Positions 18,182 to 29,307 of a DNA stretch of 64,000 nt are shown piece after piece (positions within the stretch are counted from its first letter, which is position 1; each line of letters begins with the position of its first letter). The notes below the pieces were generated by a model. The model had not been told where the DNA came from. It did no database searches and worked only from the letters and a program-made list of their open reading frames with translations. Origin of the DNA: Paucibacter sp. TC2R-5 (GTDB lineage: Bacteria > Pseudomonadota > Gammaproteobacteria > Burkholderiales > Burkholderiaceae_C); the NCBI RefSeq assembly GCF_025717605.1, contig NZ_JAJIRQ010000002.1:81884-145883 (forward strand). Reading direction: 5' to 3'. The position numbers and the translations under genes were made by a program.

Positions 18182-19714
18182 TTACTTGTGATAAGCGGTC
18201 TCGCCGTGCGAGCTGATGTCCAGGCCTTCGCGCTCTTCTTCTTCCGTCACGCGCAGACCGATCACCAGATCCACCAGTTTGTAAGCCGCCAAAGAGACCA
18301 CGGTCGACCAGATCACGGTCAAGCCAACGGCCTTGGCCTGAATCCAGACCTGACCCGCGATCGAGAACGCTTCTTGCGTCACCATCGTGACCGTGACCCA
18401 GTCGCCCACCAAGCTCGGGCCACCCAAGGCGGGTGAGTTGAAGACGCCGGTCAGCAAGGCGCCAACGATACCGCCCACACCGTGCACGCCGAACACATCC
18501 AGCGAGTCATCTGCACCGAGCAGCTTCTTCAGGCCGGTCACGCCCCATAGGCAGGCAAAACCGCCGATAAAACCGATCACCAATGCACCACCGATGCCGA
18601 CGTTACCGGCTGCCGGCGTCACCGCCACCAAGCCCGCCACCGCACCGGAAGCCGCACCCAGCATCGACGCCTTGCCCTTGAGCAGCGCCTCGCCCAAGCA
18701 CCAGGCCAAGACCGCAGCAGCCGCTGCCACCAGCGTATTGATAAAGGCCAGCGCGGCGAAGCCATTGGCTTCCAAGGCTGAGCCGGCATTGAAGCCGAAC
18801 CAGCCGACCCACAGCAGCGAAGCACCGACCATGGTCAGCGTCAGGCTGTGTGGCGTGAAGGCCTCCTTGCCGTAGCCGACACGCTTGCCGATCATGTAGG
18901 CACCGACCAAGCCGGCCACCGCCGCATTGATGTGCACCACGGTGCCGCCGGCGAAGTCCAGGGCACCCATTTGCCAGAGGAAACCGGCCTTGGCGTTCAT
19001 CTCGTCCACCACGCCTGCGGCCGTGTAGGCGTCCGGGCCCATCCAGAACCAGACCATGTGCGCGATCGGCAGGTAGCTGAAGGTGAACCACAGGGCCAGG
19101 AACATCAGCGCGGCCGAGAACTTGATGCGTTCGGCGAAGGCGCCAATGATCAAGCAAGCGGTGATGCCGGCAAAGGTAGCCTGGAAGGCGGCGAAGACGA
19201 TCTCAGGGATGACCACGCCCTTGCTGAAGGTCGCCGCGTTAGCGAAGGTGCCGGCCGCGTTGTCCCAGATGCCCTTCATGAACAGGCGATCGGTGCCGCC
19301 GATAAAGGCGTTGCCTTCGGTGAACGCAAAGCTATAGCCGTACAGCACCCACAGCACGACGATCATCGAGAACGCGACCATCACTTGCATCAGCACCGAT
19401 AGCATGTTTTTGCTGCGCACCAGGCCGCCATAGAACAGGGCCAGACCGGGCACCGTCATCATGATGACCAGGAGCGTGGACAACAACATCCACGAGGTGT
19501 CGCCCTTGTTGGGAACGAGTGCCGGCGCAGCGGCCGAAGCGGCTTCAGCGGCAGGTACAGCCGCTGCTGCAACAGCCGGCGCAGCGTCTGGCGCCGAAGC
19601 TGGGGCCATCACGGCGCTGGCCACAGCTGCCGGGGCGGCAGCATCTTGTTGGGCCCAGGCGGCAGGTGCGAGCACCGCTGCGGCCAGAGCGAGGCAGGCG
19701 AGAAGTTTTTTCAT
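18182..19714 (-). CDS. amtB: ammonium transporter AmtB
   Basis: A 510-residue trimeric ammonium channel. A cleavable signal peptide (residues 1-21, ending AWAQ) is followed by an Ala-rich segment of about 50 residues, longer than in E. coli, and then eleven membrane helices. Typical stretches are LALFYGGLVRSKNMLSVLMQ, GGTVVHINAAVAGLVGAY (first pore His) and VHGVGGIVGALLTG (second pore His). The C-terminal tail binds PII, and its GLRVTEEEEREGLD motif is present. GGAGAAC precedes the ATG. It is the last gene of porin-glnK-amtB, 26 bases after glnK. Confidence 0.96.
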   Translation of the reverse strand: MKKLLACLALAAAVLAPAAWAQQDAAAPAAVASAVMAPASAPDAAPAVAAAAVPAAEAASAAAPALVPNKGDTSWMLLSTLLVIMMTVPGLALFYGGLVRSKNMLSVLMQVMVAFSMIVVLWVLYGYSFAFTEGNAFIGGTDRLFMKGIWDNAAGTFANAATFSKGVVIPEIVFAAFQATFAGITACLIIGAFAERIKFSAALMFLALWFTFSYLPIAHMVWFWMGPDAYTAAGVVDEMNAKAGFLWQMGALDFAGGTVVHINAAVAGLVGAYMIGKRVGYGKEAFTPHSLTLTMVGASLLWVGWFGFNAGSALEANGFAALAFINTLVAAAAAVLAWCLGEALLKGKASMLGAASGAVAGLVAVTPAAGNVGIGGALVIGFIGGFACLWGVTGLKKLLGADDSLDVFGVHGVGGIVGALLTGVFNSPALGGPSLVGDWVTVTMVTQEAFSIAGQVWIQAKAVGLTVIWSTVVSLAAYKLVDLVIGLRVTEEEEREGLDISSHGETAYHK

Positions 19715-19740
19715 GTCTTGTTCTCCACGGAAATCTTGCG

Positions 19741-20097
<357 letters not shown>

Positions 20098-20115
20098 CTA
20101 TTGCTGGATACGAGC

Positions 20116-20868
20116 TCAGAAAGTCTTCTTCACCGACACGACCAGACCGTCTTTGCCCAGGTTCTTCATAGACGGGCCGCCCTTGTAAGCGTCCGTGTTG
20201 GTGCCCACCACGGACGCGCCAAAGGTGAAGCCGGCGTAGTCCTTGTTCAGCGTCAGCGAGTAGTCGGTATAGCTGCCCGCGCTGTTGTTCTTCACCTTTT
20301 GGTAGCCGACATGCGGCACCACGGTGAAACCGCCGCCGACGTCAAAGGTGGCCGACACATCCAGGTAGCCGCTGCCCTTGCTGTCGGCGGTGCCGAACAA
20401 ATTGGTCACGCTGTGCGAGTACTTGGCCGTCATCGGGCCAAAGCTCAAAGCACCGTAGACCTCGGTGGTGTCGGCCTTGGGGTTCAGATCGTTGCTGGGG
20501 TAGATGTAAGTCAGCGCGCCCACATCCAGCGTCAAGCCGCTGGCGATCTCGGTCTTGTAGCCGCCGTAAACGTCGATTTCCACATTGGCGCCGCCGTTAT
20601 AGGGCGCGTCCTTGATCCACTTGATGGTCGAGGCCCAGGTACCAATGTAAAAACCGTTGGCAAACGCGTAATCCGCGCCGCCTTGCAGCGCAGGGTTCAG
20701 GCGCGACTGCGACAGACCGCGGTAGCGGTAGTCCGAGGTCACACTGACGTTGAAGGACAAGGGGCTGGCAGCCTCGGGGGCGGCCTCGGTCTTCGCCGCT
20801 TCTTCGGCCTGGGCCATGGTGGCGCCCAGAGTCAGCGTGACAGCAAGCACAGCAAAAATCGACTTCAT
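20116..20868 (-). CDS. TorF-family putative porin of the ammonium operon
   Basis: A 250-residue outer-membrane protein. The signal peptide (1-21, ending TMAQA) and a short Ala/Glu linker lead into alternating beta strands. FNVSVTSDYRYRGLSQS and VEIDVYGGYKTE are hallmarks of this porin family, and the last residue is Phe, as expected for an outer-membrane barrel. The start 20868 is set by the signal peptide. It leads the operon with glnK and amtB and is directly behind the sigma-54 promoter, which suggests passage of ammonium or small nitrogen compounds when nitrogen is short. Transport specificity is inferred from context only. Confidence 0.88.
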   Translation of the reverse strand: MKSIFAVLAVTLTLGATMAQAEEAAKTEAAPEAASPLSFNVSVTSDYRYRGLSQSRLNPALQGGADYAFANGFYIGTWASTIKWIKDAPYNGGANVEIDVYGGYKTEIASGLTLDVGALTYIYPSNDLNPKADTTEVYGALSFGPMTAKYSHSVTNLFGTADSKGSGYLDVSATFDVGGGFTVVPHVGYQKVKNNSAGSYTDYSLTLNKDYAGFTFGASVVGTNTDAYKGGPSMKNLGKDGLVVSVKKTF

Positions 20869-20935
20869 GGCAGGGTTCCTAGCTTTGGGATTAAAAAGGG
20901 GTGGATCAGAATTTCTACGGGACCTGCTCTCCCTT

Positions 20936-20952
20936 TGCAGCTTTCGTGCCAA
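20936..20952 (-). promoter_or_regulatory. sigma-54 (RpoN) promoter of porin-glnK-amtB
   Basis: The minus strand reads TTGGCACGAAAGCTGCA. It matches the -24/-12 consensus TGGCACG-N4-TTGCA at all but one position, with the required GG-N10-GC spacing. Transcription would begin about 12 bases downstream, near 20925, giving a leader of roughly 57 bases before the porin start. Confidence 0.88.
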
Positions 20953-21025
20953 GTCATATCGCCCCTAGCCATCAGCTTGCAGGCGCTTCGCACCAGAATG
21001 GACCTGCGCTGGGCACAACCCAAAC

Positions 21026-21049
21026 TGGTGCACGCACCATGGCTGTGCA
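21026..21049. promoter_or_regulatory. NtrC-like enhancer site
   Basis: Positions 21033-21049 read CGCACCATGGCTGTGCA, close to the NtrC dyad TGCACCA-N3-TGGTGCA. It overlaps a perfect 14-base palindrome TGGTGCACGCACCA at 21026-21039. The site is about 95-110 bases upstream of the sigma-54 promoter, the usual enhancer distance. The assignment rests on this match and on the nitrogen genes downstream. Confidence 0.65.
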
Positions 21050-21124
21050 AATAGCTGCGCAGGCCCTCACAGCGTGCACAATTGCTGACAAGGTCCCGGC
21101 AAGACGGGGCCAGGGGAGCGCCCT

Positions 21125-22636
21125 ATGTCATTGGCGATCGTTCAAAGCCGGGCTCTGGACGGCTTGAGTGCAGCGGCCGTCAGCGTCGAAGTGCATCTGG
21201 CCAATGGACTTCCTTCTTTCACGCTGGTTGGGCTCGCGGAGACCGAAGTCAAAGAATCACGTGAGCGGGTGCGTGCGGCGCTGCAAAACAGCGGCCTGAG
21301 CTTCCCCCACAATCGCCGCATCATCGTCAACCTCGCCCCTGCCGAACTCCCCAAAGAAGGCGGACGTTTCGACCTGCCGATTGCGCTGGGCCTGCTGGCT
21401 GCCAGCGAGCAGATCGATGCGGCGCGACTGGCCGAGTTTGAATGCGCCGGCGAGTTGTCGCTGGGCGGCGAATTGCGGCCGGTGCGCGGCGCGCTGGCCA
21501 TGAGCCTGGCACTGCGCCAGGAGCAATCGACCCGCAGCCTGATCTTGCCCCCGACCAGCGCGGCCGAGGCGGCCTTGGTCTCGGGCATCAAAGTCTTGCA
21601 GGCCGACCATCTGCTGGATGTGGTCGCAGCCTTGGTGCCCGGCAGTGATGCGCCGCTGGCACCGGCCACGCCCTTGACCCGCGCCGAAGCGCCGGCCCCA
21701 CCCGATCTCAGCGACATCAAAGGTCAGGCCGGCGCCAAACGCGCGCTAGAGATTGCTGCGATCGGCGAGCACAGTCTCTTGATGGTCGGCCCACCGGGCA
21801 CCGGCAAGTCAATGCTGGCCCAGCGCATGGCCGGCTTGCTGCCGCCGCTGAGTGAGGAAGAGGCCTTGGCCTGCGCATCGGTGCTGAGCCTAGCCGGGCA
21901 GTTTGAGCCAGCACGCTGGGGCCAACGCAGCCTGCGCAGCCCACACCACAGCGCCTCCAGCGTGGCCCTGGTCGGCGGTGGCTCGCCGCCTCGCCCGGGT
22001 GAGATTTCGCTGGCTTTGCACGGCGTATTGTTTTTAGATGAGCTGGCCGAATTTAGCCGTAGCGCCTTGGAGGCGCTGCGCGAGCCGATGGAGACCGGCC
22101 GCATCCTGATTTCGCGCGCGGCCCGGCAGGCCGAGTTCCCTGCGCGTTTTCAATTGCTGGCCGCCATGAACCCCTGCCCCTGCGGGCATCTGGGCAATCC
22201 GCTGCGCGCCTGCTGCTGCAGCCCCGATCAAATAGCGCGTTACCAAGGCAGACTCAGCGGCCCATTTCTGGATCGACTGGATCTATTGATCGAAGTCCCG
22301 ATGATACGGCCGAGTGAGCTGGCCGGCATGGCCGCTGGCGAGAGCAGCGCCGTCGTGGCGGCTCGAGTCGCGGCGGCACGCGAGCGCGCCATGGCTCGGC
22401 AAGGCTGTAGCAATGCACGGCTGGCAGCTCAGCAACTGGAGCAGCATATAGGGGCCGAGCCCGCCGCACAGGCCTTTTTGCTGAAGGCAGCCGGTCAACT
22501 CGGCCTGTCGGCACGCGCCTATCACCGCCTGCTGAGGGTCGCACGCAGCATCGCCGATCTCGAAGACAGCCCGAGGGTCACAACCCCGCAAATGGCGGAG
22601 GCGATTCAACTGCGGCGCGGCCTGCGCTCGATATAA
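21125..22636 (+). CDS. comM: YifB/ComM-family Mg-chelatase-like AAA+ ATPase
   Basis: A 503-residue protein. The N-terminal Lon-like domain (MSLAIVQSRALDG...ELSLGGELRPVRGALA) is followed by an AAA+ core with Walker A GPPGTGKS and Walker B VLFLDELAEF, the zinc-like loop MNPCPCGHLG and the C-terminal VTTPQMAEAIQLR. Orthologues are hexameric helicases that promote branch migration of incoming DNA during natural transformation, though the gene also occurs in species not known to be competent. It is divergent from the porin operon and transcribed alone. Confidence 0.92.
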   Translation: MSLAIVQSRALDGLSAAAVSVEVHLANGLPSFTLVGLAETEVKESRERVRAALQNSGLSFPHNRRIIVNLAPAELPKEGGRFDLPIALGLLAASEQIDAARLAEFECAGELSLGGELRPVRGALAMSLALRQEQSTRSLILPPTSAAEAALVSGIKVLQADHLLDVVAALVPGSDAPLAPATPLTRAEAPAPPDLSDIKGQAGAKRALEIAAIGEHSLLMVGPPGTGKSMLAQRMAGLLPPLSEEEALACASVLSLAGQFEPARWGQRSLRSPHHSASSVALVGGGSPPRPGEISLALHGVLFLDELAEFSRSALEALREPMETGRILISRAARQAEFPARFQLLAAMNPCPCGHLGNPLRACCCSPDQIARYQGRLSGPFLDRLDLLIEVPMIRPSELAGMAAGESSAVVAARVAAARERAMARQGCSNARLAAQQLEQHIGAEPAAQAFLLKAAGQLGLSARAYHRLLRVARSIADLEDSPRVTTPQMAEAIQLRRGLRSI

Positions 22637-22663
22637 GGCCACAGAAGGTAAAACCACAAAAAA

Positions 22664-22685
22664 GGGCGTGTCCTTAGACACGCCC
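22664..22685 (-). terminator. terminator of the metH (second half) operon
   Basis: GGGCGTGTC pairs with GACACGCCC around a 4-base loop. On the minus strand the hairpin is followed by TTTTTTGTGG, so it ends the leftward metH transcript. On the plus strand no T-run follows. Confidence 0.87.
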
Positions 22686-22737
22686 CTGGTAAGCTATCGG
22701 CAGCCAAGGCTGCCGTCATATCTCAGTCACGCCCGCC

Positions 22738-23109
22738 CTAACGCCTGCGCTTGCTGAGCTGGCCCAAGATCCAGTAGGGCACGGCGACCAGCATGATCAA
22801 GGGCAACAGCGGGAACATCATGAAGCGAGGCATCCTCGACCCACTGGGGATATTCATATCGGCCGCCACGAACAAGAGCGTCAGCACCAAAGCAAAACCG
22901 GCGATCACCCACAAGGCCGTGCTCGCCGAGATCAAACCGAAATAGGCGAAGGGCAGTGGCGCTGCCAGCAGCAAGGCCAGTTGACCGAGCAGGGCCGCAC
23001 AGCCGCGCTTGCCCGACGAAGCGTCGGCAACAACGCAAGTGGTCAGAAGCACGATCAGATAGGCCACCAGACCCAGCAACCAGGGCGATACATCCATATA
23101 GGCCTTCAT
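22738..23109 (-). CDS. small integral membrane protein, function unknown
   Basis: A 123-residue protein with four predicted membrane helices (WLLGLVAYLIVLL, CAALLGQLALLLAAPL, ALWVIAGFALVLTLLFVA, MMFPLLPLIMLVAVPYWIL) and a basic C-terminus QLSKRRR. No family is recognised. It starts 4 bases after the metH second-half stop and shares its terminator, so it is co-transcribed and probably under the same riboswitch. A role in methionine or cobalamin uptake would fit but is speculative. Confidence 0.7.
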   Translation of the reverse strand: MKAYMDVSPWLLGLVAYLIVLLTTCVVADASSGKRGCAALLGQLALLLAAPLPFAYFGLISASTALWVIAGFALVLTLLFVAADMNIPSGSRMPRFMMFPLLPLIMLVAVPYWILGQLSKRRR

Positions 23110-23113
23110 CGCT

Positions 23114-25858
<2,745 letters not shown>

Positions 25859-25879
25859 GGCGGCCTCGAGAAAACATCG

Positions 25880-25900
25880 GGCCGCGAACTCACCGCGGCC
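25880..25900 (-). terminator. hairpin in the metH leader, possible riboswitch expression platform
   Basis: In the leader RNA, GGCCGCG pairs with CGCGGCC around a 7-base loop, followed shortly by TGTTTTCTC. It sits between the SAH aptamer and the metH start. It could be a weak intrinsic terminator that the aptamer relieves, as expected for an ON switch. The U-run is poor, so the mechanism is uncertain. Confidence 0.5.
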
Positions 25901-25915
25901 ACGAAAAGCATGGAT

Positions 25916-26030
25916 CGGTGAGCGTCGTTATCAGCAGCCCAGATCGGCGTGGACTGCCTGTTCAAGCCTGGCGAGCCTCCGCCGATCTCGCGATCGATGC
26001 GGGTGGACTGGTCGCAACGCTCCTTGAACC
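25916..26030 (-). promoter_or_regulatory. SAH (S-adenosylhomocysteine) riboswitch
   Basis: On the minus strand the leader contains GGUUCAAGGAGCGUUGCGACC, then a hairpin, then GCCAGGCUUGAACAGG and finally AACGACGCUCACC. This is the ahcY-motif layout. P1 is GUUCAAG/CUUGAAC, which differs from the common CCGAG/CUCGG but keeps pairing. The GGAGCGUUGC and CCAGG core matches, and the downstream ACGCUC can pair with GAGCGU as the pseudoknot. A -10-like TAAAAT (26043-26038) lies just upstream. SAH riboswitches activate SAH-recycling genes in proteobacteria, and metH consumes the homocysteine made from SAH. Confidence 0.93.
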
Positions 26031-26115
26031 GTGCGCGATTTTACGCACAGCGCGGCTTTGCCCTGAATTTAGCGCCTGGGCGGCCGACAATCAGGCAGCG
26101 AAAACTGCAAAGCCC

Positions 26116-27309
26116 ATGGACTTGATACAGCTCCCCCCCAACAGCCTGCGCGTCGGCCAGGTTTTGACGTTTTCCCTGCGCGACGCGAGCGGCAAGCTGC
26201 TGGTTGCCAGCGGCCAGACCCTCAGCAATGCGCCGCAAATGCAGGCCTTGCTGGCCAGCGGCGTCTGGGTGTTGGCGCATGAAACCAAGGAATACCAGCG
26301 CGCCATGGCGCACAAGATGGACACCTTGATGCATCAAGGCGCCAATCTGGGCGACATCGTCAAGGTGCAGGCCGACTTCGTCAAACCCGATCGCAATAAA
26401 AAAGTCGATCTGGGCGAGCAGGCGGCCTGGGCCGATCTGCAAATGCACGCGCACAGCCTGCTGCGCGACCCGCGTACCGATGACTTCCGGGGTCGCTTCC
26501 AGCAACTGCACAACGATGCGGTGGCGCGCCTGAACAACAAGCCCGATGCGATCCTGATGTTGTTGATTTATGACGCCGCCCAAGGCTTCGAAAAGTACAG
26601 CGGTCGCCACGCCCTGCTCTGCCTGGCGCTGGCCGAACTCTGCGCGGCCAAGCTCGGCTGGCCCGATGACTGGCGCCTGGCACTGACGCAAGCGGCACTG
26701 AGCATGAACATCAGCATCAGCGCCCAGCAAGACCGCCTGGCCTCTCAGGTCGAAGAACCCTCCTACAGCCAAAAGCAAGCCTTGGTTTCGCACGGCGACC
26801 GCTCGGCCGCCTTGTTGAGCGAGTTGGGTGCCAGCTCCGAGCTGTGGCTCAAGACCGTTTGCCTGCACCATGACGCCGGCCCTGGCCCTTTGGCGGGGCG
26901 CGCCCCGGCCGAGCAACTGGCGCGTCTGTTACGGCGCATCGACATCTTCGCCTCGCGCATCAGCCCACGCGGCTCCCGCAAGGCACAACCCGGCGCGATG
27001 GCCGCGCGGGCGGTTTTTCTGGATGAACTGAAGCAACCCGACGAGGCCGGTGCGGCCATCGTCAAGACCCTGGGCCTCTACCCGCTGGGCAGCTTGGTGC
27101 GCTTGGCCAACGGCGAGGTCGGCATCGTCTTCAAGCGCGGCCATAGCGCCACCGAACCTATGGTGGCCAGCCTTTTAGGCAAGAGCGGCAACCCCTTGAG
27201 TGAGCCGGTGCCGCGCGACACGCGATTGGCCAGCCAGGCCGTCAGCGCCAGCCTGGCGCCGCATGAGCTGAAGCTGAGGGTGTCGATGGAGAAGTTGTTG
27301 AAACTCTGA
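26116..27309 (+). CDS. degenerate HD-GYP-like protein
   Basis: A 397-residue cytosolic protein. The N-terminal 130 residues (LPPNSLRVGQVLTFSLRDASG) match the domain found ahead of many HD-GYP c-di-GMP phosphodiesterases. The centre keeps the outline of an HD-GYP fold: YSGRHALLCLALAELCA, then HGDRSAALL and HHDAGPGP. But the HD pair that should follow is NIS (SMNISIS), and the HHERxDGxGYP box is reduced to HHDAGPGPLAG. Catalysis is therefore doubtful, and a binding or regulatory role is more likely. The gene lies between the two metH halves on the opposite strand. Its stop abuts the stop of the first half with no spacer. Confidence 0.78.
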   Translation: MDLIQLPPNSLRVGQVLTFSLRDASGKLLVASGQTLSNAPQMQALLASGVWVLAHETKEYQRAMAHKMDTLMHQGANLGDIVKVQADFVKPDRNKKVDLGEQAAWADLQMHAHSLLRDPRTDDFRGRFQQLHNDAVARLNNKPDAILMLLIYDAAQGFEKYSGRHALLCLALAELCAAKLGWPDDWRLALTQAALSMNISISAQQDRLASQVEEPSYSQKQALVSHGDRSAALLSELGASSELWLKTVCLHHDAGPGPLAGRAPAEQLARLLRRIDIFASRISPRGSRKAQPGAMAARAVFLDELKQPDEAGAAIVKTLGLYPLGSLVRLANGEVGIVFKRGHSATEPMVASLLGKSGNPLSEPVPRDTRLASQAVSASLAPHELKLRVSMEKLLKL

Positions 27310-28368
27310 TTAGCCTGCCACCAACTCGCTGAAGAACTTCTGGCCGCTGGCCCGCGGTTTGTAGGCCGAGACCTGGCGCGCAATCGCCGCGATATGGTCG
27401 GGTGTCGTGCCGCAGCAGCCGCCCGCGATATTCAAGAAGCCGCTACGGGCAAACTCTTCCATCAGGCGGCCGGTCACATCCGGCGTCTCGTCAAAGCCGG
27501 TGTCGCTCATCGGGTTGGGCAGGCCGGCGTTCGGGTAGCAGCTGATCGCTGTCGCACCGGCCGCCTTGGACAGCTCCTCGATATAGGGGCGCATCAGCGT
27601 GGCACCCAAGGCGCAGTTCAGGCCAATCGCCAAGGGGCGGGCGTGACGCACCGAATGCCAGAAGGCGGTCACCGTCTGGCCCGACAGAATGCGGCCGGAC
27701 GCATCGGTGACGGTGCCGGAGACGATCACCGGCAGGCGCTCACCGGTGTCTTCCATCAACTCGTCCAAGGCAAAGATGGCGGCCTTAGCGTTCAAAGTGT
27801 CAAAAATGGTCTCGACCAGGAACAGATCAACCCCGCCTTCCAGCAGCCCCTTGGCCTGCTCGTAGTAGGCTGCGCGCAAGGTGTCGAAATCGACATTGCG
27901 GGCGCCGGGGTCGTTGACGTCGGGGCTGATGCTGGCGGTGCGCGGCGTGGGCCCGAGCGCTCCGGCGGCGAAGCGGGGTTTGTCGGGCGTGCTGTATTTG
28001 TCGCAGGCGGCGCGGGCAATGCGGGCTGCCGCCACATTCATTTCAAAAGCATAGGCTTCGAGGCCGTAATCCTCTTGCGCGACCAAGGTGGTGCCGAAGG
28101 TATTGGTCTCGATGATGTCGGAGCCGGCCGCGAGGTATTGCTCGTGGATCTCGCTGATCACATCGGGCCTTGTCAGCACGAGCAAATCGTTATTGCCCTT
28201 CAGGTCCTTGGGGTGGTCGGCAAAGAGCTCGCCCCGGAAATCGGCCTCAGTCAGTTTGTAGCGCTGGATCATCGTGCCCATGGCGCCGTCGAGAATCGCG
28301 ATGCGTTGCTGCAGGATGGCGGGCAGGGCCGCGCCGCGCGTGTAGGTGATGTTGGAGGCGGTATTCAT
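27310..28368 (-). CDS. metH: methionine synthase, N-terminal homocysteine-methyltransferase half
   Basis: A 352-residue protein that corresponds to the first module of Met[16 protein letters not shown] opens the TIM barrel. The three zinc-binding cysteines that activate homocysteine are visible in GLNCALGA and [11 protein letters not shown]. It needs the second half (23114-25858) for folate, cobalamin and reactivation. The ATG at 28368 follows a good -10 box by only 6 bases, so the mRNA may be leaderless; no SAH riboswitch precedes it. It converges with the HD-GYP-like gene without a gap. Confidence 0.94.
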   Translation of the reverse strand: MNTASNITYTRGAALPAILQQRIAILDGAMGTMIQRYKLTEADFRGELFADHPKDLKGNNDLLVLTRPDVISEIHEQYLAAGSDIIETNTFGTTLVAQEDYGLEAYAFEMNVAAARIARAACDKYSTPDKPRFAAGALGPTPRTASISPDVNDPGARNVDFDTLRAAYYEQAKGLLEGGVDLFLVETIFDTLNAKAAIFALDELMEDTGERLPVIVSGTVTDASGRILSGQTVTAFWHSVRHARPLAIGLNCALGATLMRPYIEELSKAAGATAISCYPNAGLPNPMSDTGFDETPDVTGRLMEEFARSGFLNIAGGCCGTTPDHIAAIARQVSAYKPRASGQKFFSELVAG

Positions 28369-28374
28369 GCCGCC

Positions 28375-28402
28375 ATTGTAGAAAGCCGCTGAAGCTGTGC
28401 AA
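28375..28402 (-). promoter_or_regulatory. promoter of the metH first half, predicted leaderless
   Basis: A TTGCAC (28402-28397), 16-base spacer and TACAAT (28380-28375) lie directly upstream of the ATG at 28368. The -10 box is a 5/6 match; the -35 is weak. The expected +1 falls on or next to the A of the start codon. Confidence 0.55.
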
Positions 28403-28424
28403 AAAACGGCTTGAAATAACAAAG

Positions 28425-28446
28425 ACGCCCGCTGGAAGGCGGGCGT
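28425..28446 (-). terminator. terminator after proQ
   Basis: ACGCCCGC pairs with GCGGGCGT around a 6-base loop, 31 bases beyond the proQ stop. On the minus strand it is followed by CTTTGTTATTTC. Confidence 0.8.
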
Positions 28447-28476
28447 TCACATCAATAGATCGGCAACTCAGGCAGC

Positions 28477-29238
28477 TTAGGTGCGCGGGCGGCCTTGCGC
28501 ACCACCGCGCCGGCCGCCGCGACCGGCGTCGCGCTCTTGCGTGCGCTCGCGGCTGCGAGGTGCATGCTGCGGGCGGCCGTCGCGCGGCTCACGCGCCTCG
28601 CGTGCCGGAGGCCGCGCGGCCGCTTCTTGGCGGGCAATCTCCAACAGGCCCGGCAACTCCTCGGGCGTCACGCCCTTGAGTGCGCAGAAGTTCGGCAGGG
28701 TCAGTGTGGTGCGCTCGAAATCATGCAAGAGCCCGGCACGGTTGCGCGCCTGCGCCTGTTCCAGCTCGAGTCGCTCTTGCTGCAGCCCACGACGGCGAGT
28801 CAATTCTTCGACCGCTGCCGCTCGGTGTTCGTCGCTCAAATCACCGGCTGGCTGGCCGTCCAAGTCAAAGCGGGTGCGTGCCTTGCTGATGGCCATCAGA
28901 TAGCTGGTGCTGCCGGTATGGCGGCGCAAAAAGGCCGACAAGGCTGCCTTGGTGAACACGCCCGGGGCACGCTCTTGAATATCGGCCTGAACGCGCAGCT
29001 TCAGCGGCTTGACACCGCCACCGACGAAAAGCGCTGGGAACAGCTCCTTGAGCTTGGCCGCACAGGCGGCCGGGCTCATCTCCTTGGCGGCAAGCACGGC
29101 GGCGGTCGCTGCCTCGGCCGTTGCTTCAGGCGCAGGGACTGCGGCCTCGGCCTGCACGGCGCCGGCTGAGGCTTCCACAGGGGCTTCGGCCGGGATGTCC
29201 AATGCCGGGATTGGCGCGGGGGTAAGAGCTTCGTTCAT
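28477..29238 (-). CDS. proQ: ProQ/FinO-family RNA chaperone
   Basis: A 253-residue RNA-binding protein. An Ala/Pro/Glu-rich N-terminus (1-50) precedes the ProQ/FinO domain (about 55-165), with AKLKELFPALFVGGGVKPLKLRVQADI, TKAALSAFLRRHTGSTSYLMAI and ARTRFDLDG. The tail (about 205-253) is Arg/Gly-rich and disordered, ending with a string of RGGRRGG-type repeats. FinO-domain proteins bind structured 3' ends and small RNAs. I start at MNEALTP (29238); the upstream in-frame ATG at 29286 has no ribosome binding site. It has its own terminator. Confidence 0.9.
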   Translation of the reverse strand: MNEALTPAPIPALDIPAEAPVEASAGAVQAEAAVPAPEATAEAATAAVLAAKEMSPAACAAKLKELFPALFVGGGVKPLKLRVQADIQERAPGVFTKAALSAFLRRHTGSTSYLMAISKARTRFDLDGQPAGDLSDEHRAAAVEELTRRRGLQQERLELEQAQARNRAGLLHDFERTTLTLPNFCALKGVTPEELPGLLEIARQEAAARPPAREAREPRDGRPQHAPRSRERTQERDAGRGGRRGGAQGRPRT

Positions 29239-29307
29239 GGGCGGGCGCTGAAAAACTTCAAAAGGAATCAAGCCCGTATTGTCCACTGGACCGGACTTGA
29301 CCCGAAA

